Positions 23,745 to 32,448 of a DNA stretch of 64,000 nt are shown here, one piece after another. A program made the position numbers and the translations under genes. The notes beneath the pieces were generated by a model. The model was not told the origin of the DNA and searched no databases. It saw nothing but the letters and a program-made list of their open reading frames with translations. The DNA comes from Prauserella endophytica (GTDB lineage: Bacteria > Actinomycetota > Actinomycetes > Mycobacteriales > Pseudonocardiaceae): positions 1-64,000 of the forward strand of contig NZ_SWMS01000014.1 in the NCBI RefSeq assembly GCF_005146945.1. The letters run 5' to 3'. Position 1 is the stretch's first letter. Each line of letters opens with the position of its first letter.

Positions 23745-26700
23745 TTGCCTGACATGAGCTCGACCGGTGTCTCGACCCGGCCCGTCGGCGGGCCCGAGGA
23801 CCTCCTCAACGGGCGGAGGACGAAAAGCCCGGAACAGATCCGCGACGAGCTGGTCGACACAGCCGCGCGGCAGGCGCCGGACATCGCCGAGCTGATCCGC
23901 CTGTACTACCGGCTCACGCCGGCCGAGGAGATCATCGGCGACGATCCCGTCGACCTCGTCGGTGCCGTTCGCTCGCACCTGGAGCTGGCCCAGCAGCGCG
24001 TGCCGGGCCGCCCCGCGGTGCGGCTGCTGAACCCCACCGCCGCACAGGACGGCTGGACGCGGGAGGCCACCGTCGTCCAGCTCGTCACCGACGACATGCC
24101 GTACCTCGTGGACTCGGTCGCCGCCGAGCTGTCCCGCGGGGGTGTGCAGGTGCAGCGCATCGTGCACCCGATCGTCGTGGTCGACAGGGACCTGACCGGC
24201 GAGCTGCGCGACGTGTTCCCGCAGGCCGACGCCGCGGAGCCGCCGGAGGGCGCCGCCGCGGAGTCCTGGATGTACCTCGAGATCGATCCGATCGGCGATC
24301 CGAACCGGGCCCGCGAGCTCGACAACCGGCTCACCGCCGTGCTGGGAGACGTGCGCGAGGTCGTCGAGGACACGCAGAAGATGATCGAGGCCGCGTGTGG
24401 AATCGCCGACGACCTCGACACGAACCCGCCGCCGCTGTCCGCGGACGAGGTCCACGACGGGGCCGAGCTCCTGCGCTGGCTCGCCGCCGGGCACTTCACG
24501 TTCCTCGGCTACCGGCACTACGAGCTCGTCGAGGACCCGGACACCCAGGAGCCCGCGCTGCGGGCCGCGCTTGCCTCCGGCCTCGGGGTACTGCGCCAGG
24601 ACAGCCTCGCCGCCCGCAGCCTCACGGCGGGTCCTGACTCGGTCACGCAGGCGCTCGCGCCGACGCTGCTCGTGCTGACGCAGGCGAGCGCACCGTCCAC
24701 TGTGCACCGTCCCGTGTACCCGTACTACATCGGCGTCAAGACCTTCGACGAGCGCGGCAACGTCAGCGGTGAGCACCGCTTCCTCGGCATGTTCACCACG
24801 TCGGCACTGCACGAGGACGTGCTCGACATCCCCGTGATCGAGGGCAGGGTGCGCGAGGTCATCCACCGCGCGGGCTTCCCGATGGAGTCCTACTCGGGCC
24901 AGCGGATGCTGGAGGTGCTGCAGAACTGGCCGCGCGCGGACCTGTTCTCGGCCGACGTCGACTCGCTCTACGCCACCGCGACCGGGGCGATCACGCTCGC
25001 CGACCGGCGCAGGCTGCGGCTGTTCCTGCGCCGCGATCCCTACGGCCGCTTCTACTCGTGCCTGGTGTTCCTGCCGCGGGACCGCTACACGACGCGTTCG
25101 CGGCTCGCGATGCAGGAGGTGCTGCTGGAGGAGCTGGAGGGCACCTCGCTCGAGTACGGCACGCGGCTCGGCGAGACCCTGCTGGCTCAGGTGCACTTCA
25201 TCGTCCACACCGATCCGGCCAGCGTCGTGGATCCGGACACGCTGCGCATCCAGGAGCGGCTCAACGAGGCGGTCCGCAGCTGGGACGACCTGATGGTCGA
25301 GGCGATACTGGCCGAGCGGCGCGAACGGGCGGGCAACGGCAAGGCGGTCACGTTCGCAGGTGAGGAGTCGGCGACCGAGCAGGGCCAGCGCTTCGCCGCC
25401 GTGTTCCCTGAGGCGTACAAAGAGGACTTCACCGCCGAGGTCGCGCTGGCCGACCTGCGGACACTGGAGTCGCTGGACGGCCCCGGCGACGTGCGCCTTT
25501 CGTTCTACCTGCCCGACGGCGCCGCGGCGGGGGAGCGGCGCTTCAAGCTGTACCTGCTCGGCGAGGGCGTGACGCTGTCGCAGGTGCTGCCGCTGCTGCA
25601 GCGCATGGGCGTCGAGGTGGTCGACGAGCGTCCGTACGAGCTGGCGCGCGAGGACGGCATGCGCTCGTGGATCTACGACTTCGGCCTGCGCATCGAGCCG
25701 AGGGTGCTGGAGTCGATCGGCGAGGCCGCCGAGCAGGACCTGCAGGTGCGCTTCCAGGACGCCTTCGCCGCCGCGTGGCGTGGCGACTGCGAGGTCGACG
25801 GCTTCAACGCGCTGGTGCTGCGGGCCGGGCTGACGTGGCGGCAGGCGTCGGTGCTGCGTGCCTACGCCCGCTACCTGCGCCAGGCCGGCAGCCCGTACTC
25901 CCAGGAGTACATCGAGAACACGGTGCTCGCGCACACCGGCATCGCCACGGAGCTGGTGCGGCTGTTCGAGACGCGCTTCGCGCTGGAGCACTCGAACGGC
26001 GAGCGGGCCGACCACGTACAGGCGCAGCTCGACGACATCAACGCGCGGATCGACCAGGTGACGAGCCTCGACGAGGACCGGATCCTGCGCAGGCTGGCGG
26101 CGGTGATCGTGGCGACCCTGCGCACGAACTACTGGGTCACCGACGCGGACGGCGCGGTGCGGCCCTACCTGGCGTTCAAGCTCGACCCGCAGCAGGTGCC
26201 GGACCTGCCGGAGCCGAGGCCCGCGTTCGAGATCTTCGTGTATTCGCCGAGGGTCGAGGGTGTGCACCTTCGGTTCGGGTCGGTCGCGCGTGGTGGCCTG
26301 CGCTGGTCGGACCGGCGGGAGGACTTCCGCACGGAGATTTTGGGCCTGGTCAAGGCGCAGGCGGTGAAGAACGCCGTGATCGTGCCGGTGGGCGCGAAGG
26401 GCGGGTTCGTCGTCAAGCGCCCGCCCGCGCCCACGGGCGACCCCGGGCTGGACCGGGAGGCCTACCAGGCCGAGGGCGTGGCCTGCTACCGCATGTTCAT
26501 CTCCGGGCTGCTCGATCTCACCGACAACCTCGTCGAGGGCAGCACGGTGCCCGCCCCCGCCGTCGTCCGGTACGACGGCGACGACAACTACCTCGTCGTG
26601 GCCGCGGACAAGGGCACGGCGAAGTTCTCCGACCTCGCCAACGAGGTGGCCACGAGCTACGGCTTCTGGCTCGGCGACGCGTTCGCCTCCGGCGGCTCGA

Positions 26701-28727
26701 TGGGCTACGACCACAAGGCGATGGGCATCACGGCCAAGGGTGCCTGGGAGAGCGTCAAGCGGCACTTCCGGGAGCTCGGCGTGGACACGCAGAGCGAGGA
26801 GTTCACCGTCGTCGGCATCGGTGACATGGCCGGGGACGTGTTCGGCAACGGGATGCTGCTCTCCGAGCACATCCGGCTCGTCGCCGCGTTCAACCACCTG
26901 CACGTCTTCCTCGACCCGAACCCGGACGCGGCGGCGTCCTTCCGCGAGCGCAAGCGCTTGTTCGAGCTGCCGCGCTCGTCGTGGGACGACTACGACCGCT
27001 CGCTGATCAGCGAGGGTGGCGGCGTCTTCCCGCGCAGCGCCAAGACCATCCCCATCACGCCGCAGGTGCGCGAGGCGCTGGGGCTGGCCGAGGGCGTGCA
27101 GAAGATGTCTCCGGCCGAGCTGGTGAACGCGATCCTGCTCGCGCCCGTCGACCTGTTGTGGAACGGCGGCATCGGCACGTACGTGAAGGCCGAAACCGAG
27201 CGCCACGCCGACGCGGGGGACAAGGCCAACGACGCGGTGCGCGTCAACGGCAGCCAGCTCCGCGTGAAGGTGGTGGGCGAGGGTGGCAACCTCGGCCTGA
27301 CCCAGCGGGGCCGCATCGAGTTCGCCCGCCACGGCGGCAAGGTCAACACCGACGCGCTCGACAACTCGGCGGGCGTGGACTGCTCCGACCACGAGGTCAA
27401 CATCAAGATCATGCTTGACCAGCTGATCGGCTCGGGCGAGCTGGACCGCGAGCGGCGCAACGAGCTGCTGCTGGAGATGACCGACGAGGTCGGCGAGATG
27501 GTGCTCACCGACAACCGCAAGCAGAACGCGGTGCTCGGTGTCAGCAGGGCACACGCTGAGTCGATGCTGTCGGTGCACCGCAGGCTCGTCAGCGCGCTGG
27601 AGGCCAAGGGCGCGGTGGACCGCGAGCTGGAGGCGCTGCCCGCCGACGCGGAGTTCGCGAAGCTGGAGAAGGCCGGCCTCGGCCTGACCTCGCCGGAGAT
27701 CGCGACCTTGCTGGCGCACGTGAAGCTCGACCTCAAGGACGAGCTGCTCGCCAGCGAGCTGCCCGATGTCGAGGTGTTCGCCCGCAGGCTGCCCGAGTAC
27801 TTCCCGACGCCGCTGCGCGAACACTTCGGCGGCGCGATCGGCCGCCACCCGCTGCGCCGCCAGATCACCACGACGCTGCTGGTCAACGAGGTCGTCGACG
27901 GCGCGGGCGTGTCGTACGCGTTCCGGCTCGCCGAGGAGCTCAACGCCACGGCGACCGACGCCGTGCGCGCCTACGCCGTGGTGACCGGCGTCTTCGGCCT
28001 GCCGACGCTGTGGGACAGCATCGCCGCACTCGACAACGTCGTGCCCGCGAACGTGGCCGACCACATGGTGCTGGAGACCCGCAGGCTGCTCGACCGCGCG
28101 GCCCGCTGGTTCCTCACCAACCGGCCGCAGCCGCTCGCCGTCGGCGCCGAGATCAACCGGTTCGGCTCCACGGTCAGCCAGCTCGTGCCGAAACTCGACG
28201 AGCTGCTCCGCGGGCAGGAGGTCGAGGCCGTGCGGGCCAAGGCCGACGAGTTCGTGAGCGAGGGCGTGCCCCGTGAGCTGGCCACCCGCATCTCGCTGCT
28301 GCTCTACAGCTACTGCCTGCTCGACATCACGGAGGTCGCCGAGCTGGCCGAGCGCGAGGTCGGGCTCGACACCGAGCGCAGCCCGCTGGAGACCGCGGAA
28401 CTGTATTACGCGATGTCCGACCACCTGGGGCTCGAGCGCATGCTGACCTCGGTGAACGCGCTGGAGCGCGGCAACCGCTGGCACGCGCTCGCCAGGCTCG
28501 CCCTGCGCGACGACCTGTACTCGTCGCTGCGGGCGATCACGCTTGACGCGCTCCAGCACAGCGATCCGGAGGACACCGCACAGGAGAAGATCGCGAAGTG
28601 GGAGCAGGCCAACTCCTCCCGTCTCGCCCGCGCGCGCGTGACGCTGGAGGAGATCGAGCGCTCCGGCAGGCTCGACCTCGCCACAATTTCGGTCGCGGCG
28701 AGGCAGATCCGCAGTACGGTGCGCTGA
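23745..28727 (+). CDS. gdh: NAD-specific glutamate dehydrogenase, large (180-kDa) type
   Basis: The 1660-aa protein belongs to the GDH-180 class, which oxidises glutamate to 2-oxoglutarate and ammonium with NAD. The N-terminal 700 residues hold ACT-like regulatory regions. The catalytic domain has FGSVARGGLRWSDRREDFRTEILGLVKAQ and IVPVGAKGGFVVK with the catalytic Lys. The NAD-binding domain shows KVVGEGGNLGLTQRGRIEFA, and a helical C-terminal domain ends the chain. A TTG at 23745 is 5 nt after GGAGAG; an in-frame ATG at 23754 is the alternative. The stop overlaps the thioesterase start (TGATG). The order ettA-gdh-thioesterase is conserved with mycobacteria (Rv2477c-Rv2475c), where the enzyme is controlled by GarA. 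Confidence 0.95.
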   Translation: MPDMSSTGVSTRPVGGPEDLLNGRRTKSPEQIRDELVDTAARQAPDIAELIRLYYRLTPAEEIIGDDPVDLVGAVRSHLELAQQRVPGRPAVRLLNPTAAQDGWTREATVVQLVTDDMPYLVDSVAAELSRGGVQVQRIVHPIVVVDRDLTGELRDVFPQADAAEPPEGAAAESWMYLEIDPIGDPNRARELDNRLTAVLGDVREVVEDTQKMIEAACGIADDLDTNPPPLSADEVHDGAELLRWLAAGHFTFLGYRHYELVEDPDTQEPALRAALASGLGVLRQDSLAARSLTAGPDSVTQALAPTLLVLTQASAPSTVHRPVYPYYIGVKTFDERGNVSGEHRFLGMFTTSALHEDVLDIPVIEGRVREVIHRAGFPMESYSGQRMLEVLQNWPRADLFSADVDSLYATATGAITLADRRRLRLFLRRDPYGRFYSCLVFLPRDRYTTRSRLAMQEVLLEELEGTSLEYGTRLGETLLAQVHFIVHTDPASVVDPDTLRIQERLNEAVRSWDDLMVEAILAERRERAGNGKAVTFAGEESATEQGQRFAAVFPEAYKEDFTAEVALADLRTLESLDGPGDVRLSFYLPDGAAAGERRFKLYLLGEGVTLSQVLPLLQRMGVEVVDERPYELAREDGMRSWIYDFGLRIEPRVLESIGEAAEQDLQVRFQDAFAAAWRGDCEVDGFNALVLRAGLTWRQASVLRAYARYLRQAGSPYSQEYIENTVLAHTGIATELVRLFETRFALEHSNGERADHVQAQLDDINARIDQVTSLDEDRILRRLAAVIVATLRTNYWVTDADGAVRPYLAFKLDPQQVPDLPEPRPAFEIFVYSPRVEGVHLRFGSVARGGLRWSDRREDFRTEILGLVKAQAVKNAVIVPVGAKGGFVVKRPPAPTGDPGLDREAYQAEGVACYRMFISGLLDLTDNLVEGSTVPAPAVVRYDGDDNYLVVAADKGTAKFSDLANEVATSYGFWLGDAFASGGSMGYDHKAMGITAKGAWESVKRHFRELGVDTQSEEFTVVGIGDMAGDVFGNGMLLSEHIRLVAAFNHLHVFLDPNPDAAASFRERKRLFELPRSSWDDYDRSLISEGGGVFPRSAKTIPITPQVREALGLAEGVQKMSPAELVNAILLAPVDLLWNGGIGTYVKAETERHADAGDKANDAVRVNGSQLRVKVVGEGGNLGLTQRGRIEFARHGGKVNTDALDNSAGVDCSDHEVNIKIMLDQLIGSGELDRERRNELLLEMTDEVGEMVLTDNRKQNAVLGVSRAHAESMLSVHRRLVSALEAKGAVDRELEALPADAEFAKLEKAGLGLTSPEIATLLAHVKLDLKDELLASELPDVEVFARRLPEYFPTPLREHFGGAIGRHPLRRQITTTLLVNEVVDGAGVSYAFRLAEELNATATDAVRAYAVVTGVFGLPTLWDSIAALDNVVPANVADHMVLETRRLLDRAARWFLTNRPQPLAVGAEINRFGSTVSQLVPKLDELLRGQEVEAVRAKADEFVSEGVPRELATRISLLLYSYCLLDITEVAELAEREVGLDTERSPLETAELYYAMSDHLGLERMLTSVNALERGNRWHALARLALRDDLYSSLRAITLDALQHSDPEDTAQEKIAKWEQANSSRLARARVTLEEIERSGRLDLATISVAARQIRSTVR

Positions 28728-29155
28728 TGGGCGAGTACGTGACACTGGTCCGGCCGCGCTGGTCGGACATGGACGCCTTCGGGCACGTCAACCACGCGAA
28801 CATGGTGACCCTCCTCGAGGAGGCGCGGGTGCCGCTGCTGTTCGACGACGCCTCCGCCGAGGGGCTCGGCGATTTCGCCCGTGGCATCGTCGTGGTGCGG
28901 CTCGCGGTCGACTACCGTTCGCCCGTGGTGGTGAACGGTCACGACGTCCGGGTGGAGATCACGTTGAGCGAGCTGAAGATGGCTTCGTTCACGCTGGCCT
29001 ACCGCGTCTACAACGGACCGTCCGAACAGGACAAAGTGGCCGTGGTGGCAAGCACCACGCTCGCGCCGTACGACCTCGCCGCCGCCCGCCCGCGCAGGCT
29101 CACCAGCGCGGAGCGGGACTTCCTCGGCGCCCGCATCCCAGGAGCCGAGTCGTGA
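28727..29155 (+). CDS. Hotdog-fold acyl-CoA thioesterase
   Basis: The 142-aa protein has the 4-hydroxybenzoyl-CoA/YbgC-type signature RPRWSDMDAFGHVNHANMVTLLEEAR (residues 8-33), with the catalytic Asp in SDMDAFGHVNH. FARGIVVVRLAVDYRSPVVVNGHDVRVEITLSEL forms the central sheet. It should hydrolyse acyl-CoA thioesters in the cytoplasm. Start and stop overlap the neighbouring genes (TGATG before, GTGA after), so it is translated from the gdh transcript. The substrate is unknown. Confidence 0.85.
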   Translation: MGEYVTLVRPRWSDMDAFGHVNHANMVTLLEEARVPLLFDDASAEGLGDFARGIVVVRLAVDYRSPVVVNGHDVRVEITLSELKMASFTLAYRVYNGPSEQDKVAVVASTTLAPYDLAAARPRRLTSAERDFLGARIPGAES

Positions 29156-29787
29156 CCGAACTGCGCATCCCCGACGCCGCCGACCGCGAGACGCTCGGCG
29201 CCTTCATCGCCAGGGCGGTCCGGCTCGACGGCAACGCCGTCATCCGGCTCCGCACGCGCAGGCCCGGTGTGCTGGAGGCGTGGGCGGCGACGCCGTTCGA
29301 CGTGCTCGTCACGCGGGCCGTCGAGGGTGACGTGGCCCCTGCCGACGTCACGGTGTCGGGCAGTGAGCTGCTCGCCGCGCTCACCGTGACGCCGGGCGAG
29401 GTGATGGATCCCGGCCCGCCGCGCGACCTGCTGTGGCGCTCGGAGCTGCCGGCGGCGACGTCGTGGCAGCAGGTGGACACGCTGCCCGCGGCCGTCGTCG
29501 CCGACCTCGCCGACCGGGGTGTGGCGCTCGCGCGGGAGAACGTGGGCCCGCACGGAACGCCGCCCGCGTCGCTGATGGACCAGACCGTGCTGACGGTGTC
29601 GGGTGGAAGCCTGGAGATCAAGGTGCCCATGCGGTGCCTGTTCGCGATGTCGGGCATGGGGTTCGTGGACTCGTCGGTGAGCGACGACGTGGTGCGGGTG
29701 ACCGCGACGGACTCGTGGCTGCGCCTCGACGCCCGCTATGGCGCCGTGCTGCGCCGCAGGCACGCGCTCCTTCCACTCCTGCTCTAG
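29152..29787 (+). CDS. Conserved protein of the gdh operon, function unknown
   Basis: The 211-aa protein is soluble. It begins MTELRIPDAADRETLGAFIARAVRLDGNAVIRLR and contains WQQVDTLPAAVVADLADRGVALARENVGPHGTPPASLMDQTVLTVSG. By position and length it matches the hypothetical gene that follows the thioesterase in the mycobacterial gdh cluster (Rv2474c-like). I recognise no catalytic motif. The GTG overlaps the thioesterase stop. The gene ends 9 bp before a dispersed palindromic element that probably terminates the operon. Confidence 0.75.
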   Translation: MTELRIPDAADRETLGAFIARAVRLDGNAVIRLRTRRPGVLEAWAATPFDVLVTRAVEGDVAPADVTVSGSELLAALTVTPGEVMDPGPPRDLLWRSELPAATSWQQVDTLPAAVVADLADRGVALARENVGPHGTPPASLMDQTVLTVSGGSLEIKVPMRCLFAMSGMGFVDSSVSDDVVRVTATDSWLRLDARYGAVLRRRHALLPLLL

Positions 29788-29796
29788 CACCGCCAG

Positions 29797-29907
29797 CCGC
29801 AGTGAAGGCCACCTTCACTGCGTTGAACGAACACAGCGGCGCGGAGCGCCTCCGTTTGGGTGGTGGCGGGAGACGGGTGGGCGCAGGCATGGTGGCCTTC
29901 ACTGCGG
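29797..29907. repeat. Interrupted copy of the dispersed palindrome
   Basis: CCGCAGTGAAGGCCACC at 29797-29813 and its exact reverse complement at 29891-29907 are the outer arms. The left side continues TTCACTGCGTTGAAC, as in the compact copies at 37773 and 41211, but the right inner half is replaced by about 60 bp of unrelated GC-rich sequence. It lies just after the operon stop at 29787. Confidence 0.75.
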
Positions 29908-29932
29908 TCACGGAAGGTGCCAGAGTGGGGGC

Positions 29933-30220
29933 ATGACCGAGGACAAGCCCGGTGAGGACCCCACCGCGGAGTTTCTGGACAGCGTGCGTGCCGAGGAGCC
30001 GCCGTGGCGCGTCGACCGGCCGCCGGAGGCGGAGCAGGGCACGACCTACGCCGCCGAGGAGCAGAAGCTGAGCCGGGCGCGTCAGGTGGCGAAGGCCGTG
30101 GGTGACGCCGCGCCGTTCGTGCCGCTGGCGACCGCGGCCGGCTGGGTGGCCGCGGAGGCGCTCGACGACGTCGGCGACGGTGCCGACCCCGGGCTCGACC
30201 CCGGCGCTGGGCTCACCTGA
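29933..30220 (+). CDS. Small acidic protein, function unknown
   Basis: The 95-aa frame (MTEDKPGEDPTAEFLDSV...) is polar and acidic, with a Trp-containing motif PPWRVDRPPEAEQGTTY and one Ala-rich moderately hydrophobic stretch near the C-terminus (APFVPLATAAGWVAAEALDD). It has no signal peptide or known domain. A GGGGG stretch precedes the ATG. It converges on the DUF305 gene, with stops 1 bp apart. Confidence 0.55.
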   Translation: MTEDKPGEDPTAEFLDSVRAEEPPWRVDRPPEAEQGTTYAAEEQKLSRARQVAKAVGDAAPFVPLATAAGWVAAEALDDVGDGADPGLDPGAGLT

Positions 30221-30221
30221 C

Positions 30222-30878
30222 TCACGTGCCGAGCATGCCGCGCATGTGCTCGATCTCGTCGGTCTGGCCGGTGATGATCTCCTGAGCCATCGCGATGGCC
30301 CTTGGTTCGATGCCGTGGCCGAGCTGCTGTTCGGCCATCGTGAGCGCGCCCTGGTGGTGCGTGATCATCAGTTGCAGGAACTGCCGGTCGAACTCGGCGC
30401 CCCGCGCGGCACGCAGCGCGTCGAGCTGCTCCTGCGTCGCCATGCCCGGCATGAGCGCGTGATCGTGCCCGCCGTGTTCGGCGTGGCCGCCGTGCTGATC
30501 CCCGGCGTGCCCGAACTCCCGCAGCCAGGACTCCATCACGGAGATCTCGGCTTCCTGGGAGGCGGCGATCCGGCCCGCGATGCCCTTGACCTGATCGCTC
30601 GTGGCGTGCCGCGCGGCGAGGTCGGTCATCGTGATCGCCTGCTGATGGTGGGGAATCATGTTGATCATGTACTGCCGGTCGGCGTCGTTCGGCCGCACCG
30701 CCTTCTGATGCTCCGCCGCCTCACTGCCCGGCACCACGCTCGCCTGCTCACCCGGCCTGCCGGGCACGATCACGTCCGAGCCGCCCTGTTCGCCCTCCGG
30801 AGGAGCCTCCTCGGCCGTGCAGCCCGCCAGTGCCAAGAAGAATATGGCGGCCACACCCGCCACCAGCCGCCGTCCCAT
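30222..30878 (-). CDS. DUF305 family lipoprotein with paired His motifs
   Basis: The 218-aa precursor has a lipobox (FFLALAGC, lipidated Cys at residue 20). The DUF305 four-helix fold shows MINMIPHHQQAITMTDLAA near residues 72-90 and LMITHHQGALTMAEQQL near residues 168-184. A His-rich linker (HAGDQHGGHAEHGGHDH) lies between them. The repeated HHQ(Q/G)A motifs and the His-rich loop suggest metal binding, possibly copper, at the outer face of the membrane. It is divergent from the LVIVD-repeat gene, a pairing often seen in actinobacteria. Confidence 0.85.
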   Translation of the reverse strand: MGRRLVAGVAAIFFLALAGCTAEEAPPEGEQGGSDVIVPGRPGEQASVVPGSEAAEHQKAVRPNDADRQYMINMIPHHQQAITMTDLAARHATSDQVKGIAGRIAASQEAEISVMESWLREFGHAGDQHGGHAEHGGHDHALMPGMATQEQLDALRAARGAEFDRQFLQLMITHHQGALTMAEQQLGHGIEPRAIAMAQEIITGQTDEIEHMRGMLGT

Positions 30879-31022
30879 GCGCGCAAGCGAACCCGGTGCT
30901 CCGGCCGGAAGTCAATATCGAACGCCGTTGCGCCGCTGAAAACCATCCATTCGTCGCTATCAAGCAGAAGACGGCCCGGCGACAATGGTGCGAACCTTGC
31001 CGGTCGAGAGGAGAACTCGAGA

Positions 31023-32444
31023 GTGAAGCCTCGGAGACGTCTTCGGTTGAGCGGGCTCCTCGTCGCCGCGGCGGCGGTACTGGTGGCGGGCAGCACCACC
31101 GCCACCGCCTCCGCGCAGAACACGAGCCCCGGGGTGGACGAGATCGTCCACAGCCCCAACATGCGGCAGATCGCCAACCTGCCGAAGGAAGGCCCCTTCG
31201 CCACGCAGGAGGCCTTCAACAGCGACATCGCGTTCACGAAGAACCACGCGATCGTCGGCAACTACGACGGTTTCACCATCTACGACATCCGCAAGCCGCA
31301 CAAGCCGCGCGTCGTCAGCCAGGTGCTCTGCCCAGGCGGGCAGAACGACGTCTCGGTGTCGGGCGACCTGCTCTTCCTGTCGACCGACTACGCGCGCACC
31401 AACGACTCCTGCACGAGCGAGCCGTCGGTGGCCTCCGACCCCAATGCGTGGGAAGGCATCAAGGTCTTCGACATCAGCGACCTCGCGAACCCGGAGTACG
31501 TCGCGTCCGTGCGCACCGACTGCGGCTCGCACACGCACACGATGGTGCCGGACCAGCAGCGCGAGTCCGTCTACCTCTACGTGTCCTCCTACTCGCCCGC
31601 GGCGAACCTGCCGAACTGCCAGCCCCCGCACGACAAGATCTCGATCGTCGAGGTGCCCACGAAACACCCCGAGCGGGCGGCGGTCGTGGCCACGCCGGTG
31701 CTCTTTCCTGACGGCGGCAACCCCGGCGGCCCCAACCCGGACGGCACCAACCGCTCGGCGACCACGGGCTGTCACGACCTCACGGCCTACCCGGAGAAGA
31801 ACCTCTTGGCGGGCGCGTGCATGGGTGACGGCGTGCTGTTCGATCTCTCGGACAAGCTGAACCCGCGCGTGATCGACCGCGTGCAGGACAACGTGAACTT
31901 CGCCTTCTGGCACTCGGCGACGTTCAACAACTCCGGCACGAAGGTGGTCTACACCGACGAGCTCGGTGGCGGTGGCCTGCCCACCTGCAACGCGACCTTC
32001 GGGCCGAACCGCGGCGCGGACGGCATCTACGACATCACCGGCCGCGGCGACGACCGCAAGCTGGAGTTCCGCAGCTACTACAAGCTGCCGAGGCACCAGA
32101 CCGAGAACGAGAACTGCGTGGCGCACAACGGCTCGCTGATCCCGGTCAAGGGCCGCGACATCATGGTCCAGGCCTGGTACCAGGGCGGGATCTCGGTGTG
32201 GGACTTCACCGACTCGGCCAACCCCAAGGAGATCGGCTACTGGGAGCGCGGTCCGCTGTCGGACACCCAGCGAATCACCGGTGGTTCGTGGTCGGCGTAC
32301 TACTACAACGGCCACATCTACTCGTCGGACATCCAGAAGGGCTTCGACGTGCTGGCCATCAACGACTGGCGCACCGCGCCGGCGAAGTCGGTCCGCTACG
32401 ACGAGTTCAACGCACAGACCCAGCCGAGCTACGGTCGCGGCTGA
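31023..32444 (+). CDS. Secreted LVIVD-repeat beta-propeller protein
   Basis: The 473-aa precursor has a signal peptide (VKPRRRLRLSGLLVAAAAVLVAGSTTATASAQ). Repeated beta-blade motifs of the LVIVD type follow: FTIYDIRKPHKPRVVSQV, IKVFDISDLANPEYVASV, LFDLSDKLNPRVIDRV and ISVWDFTDSANPKEIGYW. Several HTH/His residues (SHTHTMVPD, GCHDLTAY, FWHSATFNN, CVAHNGSL) recur at equivalent blade positions and could ligate a metal. It is exported and of unknown enzymatic function. The GTG at 31023 follows GAGGAGAAC. It shares a 144-bp divergent promoter region with the DUF305 lipoprotein gene, suggesting a common stress response. Confidence 0.8.
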   Translation: MKPRRRLRLSGLLVAAAAVLVAGSTTATASAQNTSPGVDEIVHSPNMRQIANLPKEGPFATQEAFNSDIAFTKNHAIVGNYDGFTIYDIRKPHKPRVVSQVLCPGGQNDVSVSGDLLFLSTDYARTNDSCTSEPSVASDPNAWEGIKVFDISDLANPEYVASVRTDCGSHTHTMVPDQQRESVYLYVSSYSPAANLPNCQPPHDKISIVEVPTKHPERAAVVATPVLFPDGGNPGGPNPDGTNRSATTGCHDLTAYPEKNLLAGACMGDGVLFDLSDKLNPRVIDRVQDNVNFAFWHSATFNNSGTKVVYTDELGGGGLPTCNATFGPNRGADGIYDITGRGDDRKLEFRSYYKLPRHQTENENCVAHNGSLIPVKGRDIMVQAWYQGGISVWDFTDSANPKEIGYWERGPLSDTQRITGGSWSAYYYNGHIYSSDIQKGFDVLAINDWRTAPAKSVRYDEFNAQTQPSYGRG

Positions 32445-32448
32445 CCGG

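Noticed and set aside
23682-28745. Very long open frame antisense to the glutamate dehydrogenase gene
   Set aside because: It is a GC-skew shadow. It has Arg/Val/His-rich random composition and no ribosome-binding site, while the opposite strand encodes a complete, motif-bearing enzyme.
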